DNA of 57,672 bases from contig JAVBOD010000019.1 in assembly GCA_031551045.1 (NCBI GenBank), positions 1 to 57,672 of the forward strand. The letters are read 5' to 3'. The DNA comes from JAVBOD01 sp031551045 (GTDB lineage Bacteria > Bacteroidota > Bacteroidia > Bacteroidales > UBA932). Of this stretch, positions 43,594-51,719 are shown piece by piece. Numbering within the stretch: the first letter of the stretch is position 1; every line of letters starts with the position of its first letter. A program made the position numbers and the translations under genes. The notes under the pieces were generated by a model. The model searched no databases. It saw only the letters and a list, made by a program, of their open reading frames with translations, and was not told the DNA's origin.

Positions 43594-44058
43594 ATGGAAC
43601 GCGAATTAAAAGTAAGCGCCATTAAAAACGGCACGGTTATCGACCACATCCCGTCGCAGGAATTGTTCCGCGTGCTTGAAATCCTTGGCTTGGAAGAGTG
43701 CACCAACCAGATTACGTTCGGCATGAACCTCGAAAGCAAGCGACTCGGCAAAAAAGCCATCATCAAAGTTAGTGACCATTTTTTTGAAGACGACGATGTG
43801 AACCGCATTACGCTGATTGCGCCGCAAGCCAAACTAAACATCATCCGCAACTACGAGGTAGTGGAAAAACGCACGGTAAACATACCGGACGAAATTCACG
43901 GCATTGCCCGATGTATCAATCCGAAATGCGTGACCAATAATGAAGCCGTCAAAACACGCTTCAAAATCAACCAAACCGAAAAAGGGCTCACCCTTACCTG
44001 CCATTTCTGCGAAAAAGTAACCGACAATAAAAGCTTAAAAATTATAAGAAAAAACTAA
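43594..44058 (+). CDS. pyrI: aspartate carbamoyltransferase, regulatory subunit
   Basis: PyrI (154 residues) is the nucleotide-binding regulatory chain. The N-terminal allosteric domain starts LKVSAIKNGTVIDHIPSQ, where CTP and ATP bind. The C-terminal zinc domain has four cysteines in CINPKCVTNN and CHFCEK, and it holds the catalytic trimers together. The pair implies the E. coli-type dodecamer with feedback inhibition. Confidence 0.96.
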   Translation: MERELKVSAIKNGTVIDHIPSQELFRVLEILGLEECTNQITFGMNLESKRLGKKAIIKVSDHFFEDDDVNRITLIAPQAKLNIIRNYEVVEKRTVNIPDEIHGIARCINPKCVTNNEAVKTRFKINQTEKGLTLTCHFCEKVTDNKSLKIIRKN

Positions 44059-44092
44059 TTTTTGATTACGAATCATAAGCATAAACCGGATA

Positions 44093-44123
44093 TTGTTTCT
44101 TACTTAAGAAGTAACTACCTTTG
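44093..44123 (+). promoter_or_regulatory. promoter of the serC operon
   Basis: TTG at 44093-44095, 20 bases, TACCTTTG at 44116-44123, 36 bases before the serC start. Confidence 0.7.
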
Positions 44124-44159
44124 ATGTTTGAATTTTAACTATTAAAAAACATAAAAATC

Positions 44160-45239
44160 ATGAAAATTGTACACAACTTTAACGCAGGTCCTTGCGTTCT
44201 TCCAAAAGAGGCTGTAGCAGCCGGTATCGAAGCTTTGAAAGATTTCAAAGGCTCGGGCATGTCCGTAATCGAAATTTCACACCGTACCAAGGATTGGGAA
44301 TCGACCATGGCAGAATGCGTAGCTTTATGGCGCGAACTGTTGAATATCCCCGAAAACTACAAAGTGATTTTCGTAGGTGGCGGCGCCAGCACACAATTTA
44401 TGATGGTTCCTTTTAACCTGTTGGAAAACAAAGCGGCTTACCTCGAAACCGGCGTGTGGGCAAAGAAAGCTTTTGCCGAAGCGAAGTTGATTTACGGCGA
44501 AAAAGCCGTGAAAGTAGCGTCGTCTTCCGACAAAAACTTTACCTACATCCCGAAAGGTTACGAAATTCCGAAAGATGCCGACTATTTCCACATCACGACT
44601 AACAATACGATCTACGGAACAGAAATCCATAAAGATATGGATTGCCCGGTAACGTTGGTGGCCGACATGTCGTCCGACATCATGAGCCGTCCGGTGGATG
44701 TTACGAAATATGGTTTGATTTACGGTGGGGCACAAAAGAACGTAGGTACGGCCGGTGTTACTTTCGTAATCGTTCGCGAAGATTTGTTGGGCAAAGTATC
44801 GCACATGATTCCTACCATGGTTGACTATCGTACGCATATCAAAGAAGATTCGATGTTCAACACTCCCCCGGTGTTCCCGATTTTGATTATGAACGAAACG
44901 TTGAAGTGGGTAAAAGCCAACGGCGGCGTACAAGGCATGTACAAACGCAATGTGGAAAAAGCAACCTTGCTATACAACGAAATCGACCGCAACCCGATGT
45001 TCGTAGGTACGGCCGAAAAAGAAGACCGCTCGTTGATGAACATCTGCTTTGTAATGTCGGAAAAATACAAAGACAAAGAAGATGCATTCATGGCATTCGC
45101 TAAAGAACGCGGCATGATAGGTATCAAAGGACACCGCTCGGTAGGCGGCTTCCGTGCTTCGACTTACAACGCTTGTCCGATTGAAAGTGTGAAAGCATTG
45201 GTAGCTTGCATGCAGGAATTTGAAAAACAAAATGCGTAA
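44160..45239 (+). CDS. serC: phosphoserine aminotransferase
   Basis: SerC (359 residues) converts 3-phosphohydroxypyruvate and glutamate to phosphoserine with pyridoxal phosphate. It starts VHNFNAGPCVLPKEA, has GGGASTQFMMVPFN, and the cofactor lysine lies in YGGAQKNVGTAG (near residue 195). RSVGGFRASTYNACPIESV is the usual ending. The length is normal. It heads the serine gene cluster; serA follows after a four-helix-bundle gene inserted with repeats. Confidence 0.96.
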   Translation: MKIVHNFNAGPCVLPKEAVAAGIEALKDFKGSGMSVIEISHRTKDWESTMAECVALWRELLNIPENYKVIFVGGGASTQFMMVPFNLLENKAAYLETGVWAKKAFAEAKLIYGEKAVKVASSSDKNFTYIPKGYEIPKDADYFHITTNNTIYGTEIHKDMDCPVTLVADMSSDIMSRPVDVTKYGLIYGGAQKNVGTAGVTFVIVREDLLGKVSHMIPTMVDYRTHIKEDSMFNTPPVFPILIMNETLKWVKANGGVQGMYKRNVEKATLLYNEIDRNPMFVGTAEKEDRSLMNICFVMSEKYKDKEDAFMAFAKERGMIGIKGHRSVGGFRASTYNACPIESVKALVACMQEFEKQNA

Positions 45240-45251
45240 ATAAAACAAGCC

Positions 45252-45325
45252 GTTGATTTGGTTATTTGATGATTTGGTTATTTGAGAAAGCCAAGGTAAT
45301 TCCAGCGATCTCAAATAACCAAATC
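45252..45325. repeat. inverted cluster of 16-base repeats, left of the four-helix-bundle gene
   Basis: Two tandem units, GATTTGGTTATTTGAT (45255-45270) and GATTTGGTTATTTGAG (45271-45286), are followed after 23 bases by CTCAAATAACCAAATC (45310-45325). That last unit is the exact reverse complement of the second, so a perfect 16-base stem can form in the gap between serC and the next gene. The same unit recurs at 45726-45846, 46782-46899 and 56483-56530. Confidence 0.85.
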
Positions 45326-45349
45326 TATAAATCTACAATAAACAGAAGC

Positions 45350-45730
45350 ATGTATATCTATTCCTTCGAAAAATTAGAAGTTTGGCAATTGGCTCGTAAA
45401 TTGGTTAAAATAATTTACAAGTTGACCGCAAAATTTCCACCGGAAGAAAAATTCAATCTGGTTGGGCAAATGAGACGGGCCAGTGTTTCTACGACATCTA
45501 ATATATCCGAAGGTTCTTCGCGCCGTTCTTTGAAAGACCAAATTCGTTTTATAGAAATTGCATACGGTTCTCTGATGGAACTTTATACACAATTATATAT
45601 TTCTATGGATTTGGAATATATCACGGAAAACGAAAGACAAGAAGTTGCTGTATTGATAAATGAAATATCCAATAAACTAAACTCCTTGCAGAATACATAC
45701 GAAGCGAAACTGAATAAGCAGCAAAGTTGA
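45350..45730 (+). CDS. four-helix-bundle protein (23S rRNA IVS-protein family)
   Basis: The 126-residue protein begins MYIYSFEKLEVWQLARKLVK and contains FNLVGQMRRASVSTTSNISEG, the signature of the S23/intervening-sequence protein family, then helices ending in KLNSLQNTYEAKL. These proteins form four-helix bundles; relatives are encoded in 23S rRNA insertions, and Avd accessory proteins of diversity-generating retroelements have the same fold. Its role when found alone is unknown. I choose 45350 over an upstream ATG at 45266 because that longer frame translates the repeat cluster. The stop codon lies inside the next repeat cluster. It separates serC from serA. Confidence 0.88.
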   Translation: MYIYSFEKLEVWQLARKLVKIIYKLTAKFPPEEKFNLVGQMRRASVSTTSNISEGSSRRSLKDQIRFIEIAYGSLMELYTQLYISMDLEYITENERQEVAVLINEISNKLNSLQNTYEAKLNKQQS

Positions 45731-45846
45731 TTTGTTTATTTGAAAACAGCCCGTCTATGTGCTCCCCCAAATAACCAAATCCACAAATCAGCAGTAAGAA
45801 ATAGCCAAATCATCAAAACAAATAACCAAATCATCAAATAACCAAA
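45726..45846. repeat. inverted cluster of 16-base repeats, right of the four-helix-bundle gene
   Basis: GATTTGTTTATTTG (45729-45742, one mismatch from the unit) overlaps the end of the gene. After a 25-base spacer come CAAATAACCAAATC (45768-45781), a degenerate copy at 45801-45817, CAAATAACCAAATCAT (45819-45834) and CAAATAACCAAA (45835-45846). The orientation pattern, reverse units first and forward units after, repeats that of the left cluster. serA starts 12 bases later. Confidence 0.85.
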
Positions 45847-45858
45847 AAACAATAAGGT

Positions 45859-46779
45859 ATGAAAGTATTAGTAGCAACAGATAAACCGTTTGCAAAAGCA
45901 GCGGTGGACGGCATCCGCGGCATCGTGGAAGGAGCAGGCAACCAATTGGCATTGCTGGAAAAATATACCGACGTTAATGATTTCTACAAGGCCGTAGCCG
46001 ATGCAGATGCATTAATCGTACGTAGCGACAAAGTAACCAAAGAAGTGATTGCCGCCGCTAAAAATTTGAAAATCGTTGTACGCGCCGGCGCCGGCTTCGA
46101 TAACCTCGACTTGGCCGCTTGCACCGAGCGCGGTATCGTAGCAATGAACACGCCGGGGCAAAACTCGAATGCCGTTGCCGAATTGGCATTGGGCATGATG
46201 GTGTATATGGCTCGTAACACGTTCCAATCCGGAACAGGTTCCGAGTTGAAAGGTAAAAAATTAGGGATCCACGCTTACGGAAACGTAGGCCGCCTGGTAG
46301 CTATGATTGGCAAAGGTTTCGGCATGGAAGTATATGCGTTCGACCCGTTCGTTGCCAAAGAAGCTATCGAAAAAGACGGCGTGAAAGTGTGTGCTACTAT
46401 TGAAGATTTATACAGCACTTGTCACTACGTATCGTTACATATTCCTGCAAACGATAAAACAAAAAAATCAATCGGCATGGCTTTATTGTCGAAAATGCCG
46501 AAAGGCGGATGCTTGGTAAACACCGCCCGCAAGGAAGTAATCAACGAAGAAGAATTGGTAAAAGTGTTGGAAGAACGCGCCGACCTGAAATACGTAACCG
46601 ATATTGCCGCTGACAATCAAGCCGTATTGAACGAAAAATTCGGCACACGCGTGTTTGCAACGCCTAAGAAAATGGGCGCCGAAACTGCCGAAGCTAACAT
46701 TAACGCCGGTTTAGCCGCTGCCAACCAAATCGTAAAATTCTTCACCACCGGAGATAAAACATTTCAAGTAAATAAATAA
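45859..46779 (+). CDS. serA: D-3-phosphoglycerate dehydrogenase
   Basis: SerA (306 residues) oxidises 3-phosphoglycerate to 3-phosphohydroxypyruvate with NAD. This is the short form without a C-terminal ACT domain. It shows VRAGAGFDNLDLAACTERGI, NTPGQNSNAVAELALGMM, the Rossmann motif GIHAYGNVGRLVAMIGKGFG, and VNTARKEVINEEELVKVL. The final catalytic region reads MGAETAEANINAG with no obvious histidine of the usual Glu-His pair at the normal spot, as seen in some Bacteroidetes enzymes. It precedes DUF1015 in the cluster. Confidence 0.93.
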   Translation: MKVLVATDKPFAKAAVDGIRGIVEGAGNQLALLEKYTDVNDFYKAVADADALIVRSDKVTKEVIAAAKNLKIVVRAGAGFDNLDLAACTERGIVAMNTPGQNSNAVAELALGMMVYMARNTFQSGTGSELKGKKLGIHAYGNVGRLVAMIGKGFGMEVYAFDPFVAKEAIEKDGVKVCATIEDLYSTCHYVSLHIPANDKTKKSIGMALLSKMPKGGCLVNTARKEVINEEELVKVLEERADLKYVTDIAADNQAVLNEKFGTRVFATPKKMGAETAEANINAGLAAANQIVKFFTTGDKTFQVNK

Positions 46780-46781
46780 TT

Positions 46782-46899
46782 GTTGATTAGCTTATTCAGT
46801 TACTTGTTGATTTGAAAGAATGCTATCTCTCAATAAAAGTTGACAGCTTCAAACTAATGAATCCAAATAACCAAATAAACGAATAACCAAATAACCAGC
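46782..46899. repeat. degenerate inverted repeat cluster between serA and DUF1015
   Basis: Reverse-type units (GTTGATTAGCTTATTCAG and TTGTTGATTTGAA, 46782-46815) are followed after about 46 bases by forward-type units CCAAATAACCAAATAA and GAATAACCAAATAACCA (46863-46898). It has the same arrangement as the clusters around the four-helix-bundle gene, but more decayed. Confidence 0.65.
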
Positions 46900-46905
46900 A
46901 AGAAA

Positions 46906-48147
46906 ATGGTAAAAATCAAACCTTTTGCGGCGGTTCGCCCGCCGAAAGAATTAGCCAAAGAAGTGGCTTCGCGTCCCTACGACGTACTGAATTCGCAAGA
47001 AGCAAAAGCTGAAGCAGGCGAAAAATCATTGTTACACATCATCAAACCGGAGATTGATTTCGACCCGATTATTGATGAGCACACGCAACCCGCGTACGAC
47101 AAAGCCGTAGAAAATTTCAAGAAATGGCAGGAACGCGGCTGGCTAAAACAAGACCCGAAAGAAATGTACTACATCTATGCGCAAACCATGGACGGACGTA
47201 CTCAATATGGCTTGGTAGCCGCTGCCAGCGTGGAAGATTATCTGAGCGGAAAAATCAAGAAACACGAGTTGACCCGCAAAGATAAAGAAGAAGACCGCAT
47301 GATTCACGTACGCATCCAGAATGCCAACGTAGAGCCGGTGTTCTTTGCTTATCCCGATGTGAAAGAAATGAACGACATCGTGGAAAAAGTGGTGAAAAGC
47401 AAACCGGCAGAATATGATTTTGTAGCGGAAGACGGCTTTGGACATCATTTCTGGGTGGTTGAAGACGATGCCACGAACCAACGCATTACCGAAATTTTTG
47501 CGAACATTCCGGCCATGTACGTAGCCGACGGGCATCATCGCACGGCAGCAGCAGCATTGGTGGGCGAAGAAAAACGCAAACAAAATCCGAACCATACCGG
47601 CAAGGAAGAATATAACTTTTTCTTAGCGGTAATTTTCCCCGAAAGCCATTTAAAAATCATTGATTACAACCGTGTAGTGAAAGATTTGAACGGCCTTACT
47701 GCTGCCCAATTCCTGGAAAAATTGAAAGAATCGTTCAATGTCGTAGAAAAAGGAACAACTATCTACACGCCCGACAGCTTGCACAATTTCTCGATGTATA
47801 TCGACGGCAAATGGTATTCGCTGACCGCGAAAGCCGGCACGTACAACGACAATGACCCGATTGGCGTGCTGGATGTAACCGTTTTGTCCAATTTGGTGTT
47901 CGACAAAATTCTGAACTTGGGCGACCTGCGCGTATCGAAACGTATCGATTTCGTGGGTGGTATCCGCGGTTTGGGCGAGTTGAAAAAACGCGTGGACAGC
48001 GGCGAAATGGCTGCAGCCTTTGCCTTGTATCCCGTGTCGATGAAACAACTGATCGACATTGCCGACACCGGCAACATCATGCCGCCGAAAACCACTTGGT
48101 TCGAACCGAAATTACGTAGCGGTTTGGCAATACATAAATTGAGCTAA
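46906..48147 (+). CDS. DUF1015 family protein, serine-pathway associated
   Basis: The 413-residue cytoplasmic protein is a DUF1015 member: it begins VKIKPFAAVRPPKELAKEVASRPYDVL and contains YVADGHHRTAAAALVGEE near residue 210. The DGHHR motif recalls ParB/Srx-fold serine kinases such as archaeal SerK, and DUF1015 genes are often next to serA and serC in Bacteroidetes. A role in serine or phosphoserine metabolism is therefore an attractive inference, but I know of no direct proof for this member. It is the last gene of the serine cluster and is followed by an intrinsic terminator. Confidence 0.85.
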   Translation: MVKIKPFAAVRPPKELAKEVASRPYDVLNSQEAKAEAGEKSLLHIIKPEIDFDPIIDEHTQPAYDKAVENFKKWQERGWLKQDPKEMYYIYAQTMDGRTQYGLVAAASVEDYLSGKIKKHELTRKDKEEDRMIHVRIQNANVEPVFFAYPDVKEMNDIVEKVVKSKPAEYDFVAEDGFGHHFWVVEDDATNQRITEIFANIPAMYVADGHHRTAAAALVGEEKRKQNPNHTGKEEYNFFLAVIFPESHLKIIDYNRVVKDLNGLTAAQFLEKLKESFNVVEKGTTIYTPDSLHNFSMYIDGKWYSLTAKAGTYNDNDPIGVLDVTVLSNLVFDKILNLGDLRVSKRIDFVGGIRGLGELKKRVDSGEMAAAFALYPVSMKQLIDIADTGNIMPPKTTWFEPKLRSGLAIHKLS

Positions 48148-48185
48148 GACGCTTCCTACCCCTAAAAAGAGGGAATAGATACAAA

Positions 48186-48220
48186 AAGCAGGACGGAGGA
48201 ATTCGTCCTGCTTCTATTTT
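48186..48220 (+). terminator. intrinsic terminator of the serine cluster
   Basis: AAGCAGGACG (48186-48195) pairs with CGTCCTGCTT (48204-48213) around an 8-base loop, followed by CTATTTT. Confidence 0.85.
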
Positions 48221-48224
48221 GTAA

Positions 48225-48257
48225 AGATTTGACAAATTTTAGAAATTTGTCAAATCT
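48225..48257. repeat. 15-base perfect inverted repeat with 3-base loop
   Basis: AGATTTGACAAATTT (48225-48239), TAG, AAATTTGTCAAATCT (48243-48257). It follows directly on the terminator of DUF1015 and precedes the stop of the convergent small gene by 12 bases. It may serve as the terminator of that gene, but lacks a GC-rich core. Confidence 0.7.
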
Positions 48258-48268
48258 CCAAATGACAC

Positions 48269-48571
48269 TTAACTATCGAGGTACTCCGATAATTTATCGA
48301 CCACCACTTTAGCTTTTTTCTTGGCTTTATCGACTAATTCGTCGCCGGCTTCGCCAACTTTGTTAGCTGCATTAGTTACCTTTTCGTTCATTTTTTCGGC
48401 AACGCCTTCCGCCTTGTTCACTACCTGTTTGGCTTTAACCCGCAACGCTTCTATCAAATCAGGATCATTCTCGCATTCAACCAGGTAATCCCTGAAAATA
48501 CTCACGGCGATATTGGCTTGCTCCCTCGTTAGGCCGGCTTCATTTTCAAGCCTTTTTACAAAATTTTTCAT
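48269..48571 (-). CDS. small helical hypothetical protein
   Basis: The 100-residue protein has an N-terminal helical segment (NEAGLTREQANIAVSIFRDYLVE), then a long amphipathic Ala/Lys/Glu-rich stretch (VNKAEGVAEKMNEKVTNAAN, about residues 52-95) that looks like a coiled coil or a stress/LEA-type repeat helix. No signal or membrane segment is seen. I cannot assign a function. Coding quality (codon pattern, no simple repeats) suggests it is real. It is monocistronic. Confidence 0.65.
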   Translation of the reverse strand: MKNFVKRLENEAGLTREQANIAVSIFRDYLVECENDPDLIEALRVKAKQVVNKAEGVAEKMNEKVTNAANKVGEAGDELVDKAKKKAKVVVDKLSEYLDS

Positions 48572-48674
48572 AGTCCTTTTCTTAATTATTTTACAAACAA
48601 TAATGCAATAAGTATTCCAATTAGCAAGTATAAAGCTTTACAAAGCAACGATAGAGATATCAAAAAGCAATTTT

Positions 48675-48800
48675 AAGCACTAAGAACACGAAGCCCGCCC
48701 GAACGAATTCATTCGGGCAGGTAGCACGAAGGTTCACAAAGAAAGAGGCATTGTTATTCAAAATGTTGTTTTCTTTGTGAAAGCCCTTGGTGTGTTTTAT
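48675..48800. repeat. intergenic hairpin repeat, probably dispersed
   Basis: The gap 48572-49024 has no gene. It holds an element starting AAGCACTAAGAACACGAAG (48675-48693), a near-palindrome GCCCGAA...TTCGGGC (48697-48718), and an inverted pair TTCACAAAGAAA (48733-48744) and TTTCTTTGTGAA (48770-48781). Similar wording is familiar to me from intergenic repeats of Bacteroidetes, but the copy number cannot be tested here. The rest of the gap is the control region of the next gene. Confidence 0.5.
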
Positions 48801-48919
48801 GTAAGATTTTTGACTTTTAGAATAGCCTCTCCCAAAACAGCATCCGGGAGCATATTTTTTTTCGATTTTTTTTCATGGTACTAACTTATTCATTATCTGT
48901 TTCCTATGTGCAATTATTT

Positions 48920-48993
48920 TTTACAAAATGTAAACTTAACATATATAAATGTAAAGTTTTATTTGCATATTGTAAATTTTAATTGTAGCTTTG
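48920..48993 (+). promoter_or_regulatory. promoter with three TGTAAA boxes at 21-base spacing
   Basis: TGTAAA occurs at 48929, 48950 and 48971, exactly 21 bases apart, that is two helical turns. The first is half of a palindrome, TTTACA-AAA-TGTAAA (48920-48934). The promoter TTTG (48962-48965), 20 bases, TAGCTTTG (48986-48993) overlaps the last box, so a protein bound there would cover the -33 element. The XRE-type regulator gene of the following pair is a natural candidate for the binder. Confidence 0.65.
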
Positions 48994-49024
48994 CAGCATC
49001 AAACTAAAATTAATACATCAAGCT

Positions 49025-49465
49025 ATGAAATTCGCATTTTTACCCAATTATTTTAAGAAAATAGGCCTCGTTTGCTTTTTTGCAGCGTTGGGCACATTAC
49101 TTTCGGCCGGTGTCTTTGCCGTTATACAGGCCGATATTTCCATCCACAATATACCCTCCTATAGCGAGGCCTACCAGTTAGGATTCGAGACAGGGAAGAA
49201 ACTTGCTTACTCCCACTATTGGATCGGGCAAATAGGCAATATACTCCTGCTCCTCTCCATGGCTTTCTACATGTTGGCCAAAGAAAAAGTGGACGACGAA
49301 TACATGGATGCCATACGTTGGGAATCGTTGCGCCTGGCGGTTATCGTCAGCATCGGCGTGGCCATACTGTTCATTATCCCGCACTGGAGGCTACATTCCG
49401 AAGACATCTTGCTGACCCAGTTCTTAACCTATTTGATAACATTCAAAATTAAAAAAAATAAATAA
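49025..49465 (+). CDS. small membrane protein paired with an XRE regulator
   Basis: The 146-residue protein has three hydrophobic segments (about residues 13-35, 60-80 and 100-118), the last two separated by an acidic loop (KEKVDDEYMDAIRWESLRLAV). This layout resembles small membrane proteins that accompany YozG-like regulators (DUF2178-type), but I cannot name the family with confidence. It is 42 bases upstream of the regulator gene and behind the TGTAAA-box promoter, suggesting an autoregulated pair. Confidence 0.7.
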   Translation: MKFAFLPNYFKKIGLVCFFAALGTLLSAGVFAVIQADISIHNIPSYSEAYQLGFETGKKLAYSHYWIGQIGNILLLLSMAFYMLAKEKVDDEYMDAIRWESLRLAVIVSIGVAILFIIPHWRLHSEDILLTQFLTYLITFKIKKNK

Positions 49466-49507
49466 TAAAATTATGATGACAGCATTCGAGGAGGAGGACA
49501 ACAGCAA

Positions 49508-49711
49508 ATGAAGAATTTAATAAAAGTAGAACGCGCCCGGAATAATTTATCGCAACAGGAGTTGGCCGATAAGTTAGGCATCACGCGACAATCGGTATAT
49601 GCCATCGAAGCGGGGAAATTTATTCCCTCCACTTTATTGGCACTTAAAATGGCCAAACTTTTCAACGTAAAAGTCGAAGAACTTTTTGAGTTGGAAGAAA
49701 AAGACAAGTAA
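49508..49711 (+). CDS. XRE/Cro-type helix-turn-helix regulator
   Basis: The 67-residue protein is a single HTH_3 domain: IKVERARNNLSQQELADKLG, then ITRQSVYAIEAGKFIPSTLLAL, and KLFNVKVEELFELEE. This short type (YozG/YgzD-like) typically controls an adjacent membrane-protein gene. It may bind the three spaced TGTAAA boxes upstream of the pair. Confidence 0.9.
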   Translation: MKNLIKVERARNNLSQQELADKLGITRQSVYAIEAGKFIPSTLLALKMAKLFNVKVEELFELEEKDK

Positions 49712-49829
49712 TTTTTACATCATTCGACCAGTCGTTCTAAAATGTATTATCAACCGGACAGCCTTTGTCCAACGGAGAAGCCGATAGCCGAAAGTGGAGG
49801 CAAAATTGTAAAATTAAAAAAGAGTAATC

Positions 49830-50177
49830 ATGGCAATTCTTGGTCACAAGGGGGAAAGTGAATTCCCTTTCAGTAAAAAAACTGTATTTGACGCAATTTG
49901 TAAAGCATTACCCGCTATTGATGGAATGAAAGTCGATAGTTCAGACAAACTTTCAGGCCGAATAATAGTAACGACATTAGTAACCTTTTGGAGTTCGGGA
50001 GAGTATGTAGCCATTCAACTAACCTCCCTTACAGCAACAAACACAAAAATTCTAATCACATCGACATCAAAAACCATATTGGATGCAATTTTTAATATGC
50101 GGAAAAACCGACAAAATATAGACAAAATATTATTCGAGACTTCAAAAATCCTTTCTGCACTGCAACCAAAAGAATAA
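49830..50177 (+). CDS. hypothetical protein
   Basis: The 115-residue product was not recognised. It has no signal or membrane segment. An N-terminal helix (KKTVFDAICKALPAIDGMKV), a run of beta strands (RIIVTTLVTF, YVAIQLTSL, KILITSTS) and a C-terminal amphipathic helix suggest a compact alpha/beta fold, like small domains that bind lipids or ligands. The next 188 bases hold no gene. Confidence 0.6.
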   Translation: MAILGHKGESEFPFSKKTVFDAICKALPAIDGMKVDSSDKLSGRIIVTTLVTFWSSGEYVAIQLTSLTATNTKILITSTSKTILDAIFNMRKNRQNIDKILFETSKILSALQPKE

Positions 50178-50365
50178 ATAGAAGAACGAATAAATTCCGT
50201 TTCTATCGCAGAGGAGATTCAGCAAGTAAAAGGCTGTTAGCGTTTAGCACCTTTCTTTCCGGAGGACAGAAACGTGCATCGCAAGCCCACTCGCAAGAAG
50301 CCGCAGAAACGTTTGCAGGAATTTTTAAAACAAAAAAATAAATTCACTTTTTAATAATCAACACT

Positions 50366-51688
50366 ATGAAAAAACCACTTATTTTACTCACGCTTGCGCT
50401 TGCCTTAGGAACCACGGCTAACGCGCAAGAAGGCAAAATTAAATTTTCGGAATATGATTTGCCGAACGGCCTGCATGTGATTTTACACGAAGACCATGCT
50501 ACGCCTAGTGTATTTGTCTCGCTCATGTACCATGTGGGAGCGAAGAATGAAGACCCTTCCCGCACCGGTTTTGCACATCTTTTCGAACATCTGATGTTTG
50601 AAGGTTCGGCAAATATTCCACGCGGCGAGTATTTCAAAATCGTGCAATCCAACGGTGGAGCTCTGAATGCCTACACCTCGCAAGACCGCACCTTCTATCA
50701 TGAAATGATGCCGTCGAATCAGCTGGAGCTGGCATTGTGGATGGAGGCAGAACGCATGTTGCAGGCTAAAATAGACACCATTGGCGTGAACACGCAAAAA
50801 GGCGTGGTGATTGAAGAGCGCAAGCAAACTTTCGAAGGCCAACCCTACGGAACATTTTTAGAAGAGTTGGGAAAACGCGCGTTTACCGTACATCCCTATC
50901 AATGGCTACCCATTGGTTACCCCGATCACATTCGCAATTCCACTTTCGACGAGGTGTATAATTTTTACAAAACATACTACGTGCCGAATAACGCCGTATT
51001 GGTGATTGCCGGCGATTTCGACGAAAAACAAGCGAAAGAATGGGTGGCAAAATATTATGCCGGGATTCCCAAAGGCTCGTTGCCCATCCATCGCCCGACA
51101 GTAATGGAACCTGCACAGACAAAAGAAATCCGCGATGTGGTGTACGACAAGATACAACTGCCGGGCGTGTTCACGGCTTATCATATACCGGCCACGGGCA
51201 GCAAAGAAGTTTATGCTTTAAATATCCTCCAGCAGATTCTATCGGGCGGCAACAGCGCCCGTCTGAAAAAAAATGTGGATGATAAAGGAATAGCCGTTGT
51301 GTCATTCGCGCTCTCCCTCCAGACAGAACATCCGGGCTTATTTTATGTAAACGCTATTGCGAATGCCGGAAAAACGGCCGAAGAAGTAGAAGCAGCGTTG
51401 AACGAACAAATAACACGCCTGCAAAATGAATTGGTGTCGCAGGACGAATTTCAAATGGCCATGGCTGCTAAAGAATTTCAAGTGGCGCAAAGCATGACAG
51501 ACCTCGCTGGCATAGCGGAAAGCTTAGCCACTAATTACACCTATTTCAAAGATTCCGGACGCATTAACCACGAACTGAAATTTTATCAGGAAATTACTCG
51601 TGAAGACATTCAAGCCGTAGCTAAAAAATATTTAAGCACCAACAATCGTACCGTACTTTATTATTTACCGGAATCAGCAAAAAAATAA
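50366..51688 (+). CDS. M16 zinc metallopeptidase, catalytic subunit
   Basis: The 440-residue protein has a signal peptide (LGTTANAQ, cleavage near residue 20) and the inverted zinc motif HLFEHLMFE near residue 70, with the third ligand expected in VVIEERKQTF about 75 residues later. Both halves of the M16 clam-shell are present. It should act in the periplasm on unfolded peptides. The next gene, 31 bases later, encodes a longer M16 relative lacking the zinc motif. Together they look like the active and inactive halves of a heterodimer, as in mitochondrial processing peptidase. Confidence 0.93.
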   Translation: MKKPLILLTLALALGTTANAQEGKIKFSEYDLPNGLHVILHEDHATPSVFVSLMYHVGAKNEDPSRTGFAHLFEHLMFEGSANIPRGEYFKIVQSNGGALNAYTSQDRTFYHEMMPSNQLELALWMEAERMLQAKIDTIGVNTQKGVVIEERKQTFEGQPYGTFLEELGKRAFTVHPYQWLPIGYPDHIRNSTFDEVYNFYKTYYVPNNAVLVIAGDFDEKQAKEWVAKYYAGIPKGSLPIHRPTVMEPAQTKEIRDVVYDKIQLPGVFTAYHIPATGSKEVYALNILQQILSGGNSARLKKNVDDKGIAVVSFALSLQTEHPGLFYVNAIANAGKTAEEVEAALNEQITRLQNELVSQDEFQMAMAAKEFQVAQSMTDLAGIAESLATNYTYFKDSGRINHELKFYQEITREDIQAVAKKYLSTNNRTVLYYLPESAKK

Positions 51689-51719
51689 CAACCCATTTTT
51701 GATTAACGAGGATTATATT

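Noticed and set aside
45241..45850. CRISPR array
   Set aside because: The repeats are 16 bases, directly abutting or inverted, with no unique spacers of regular length and no cas genes.
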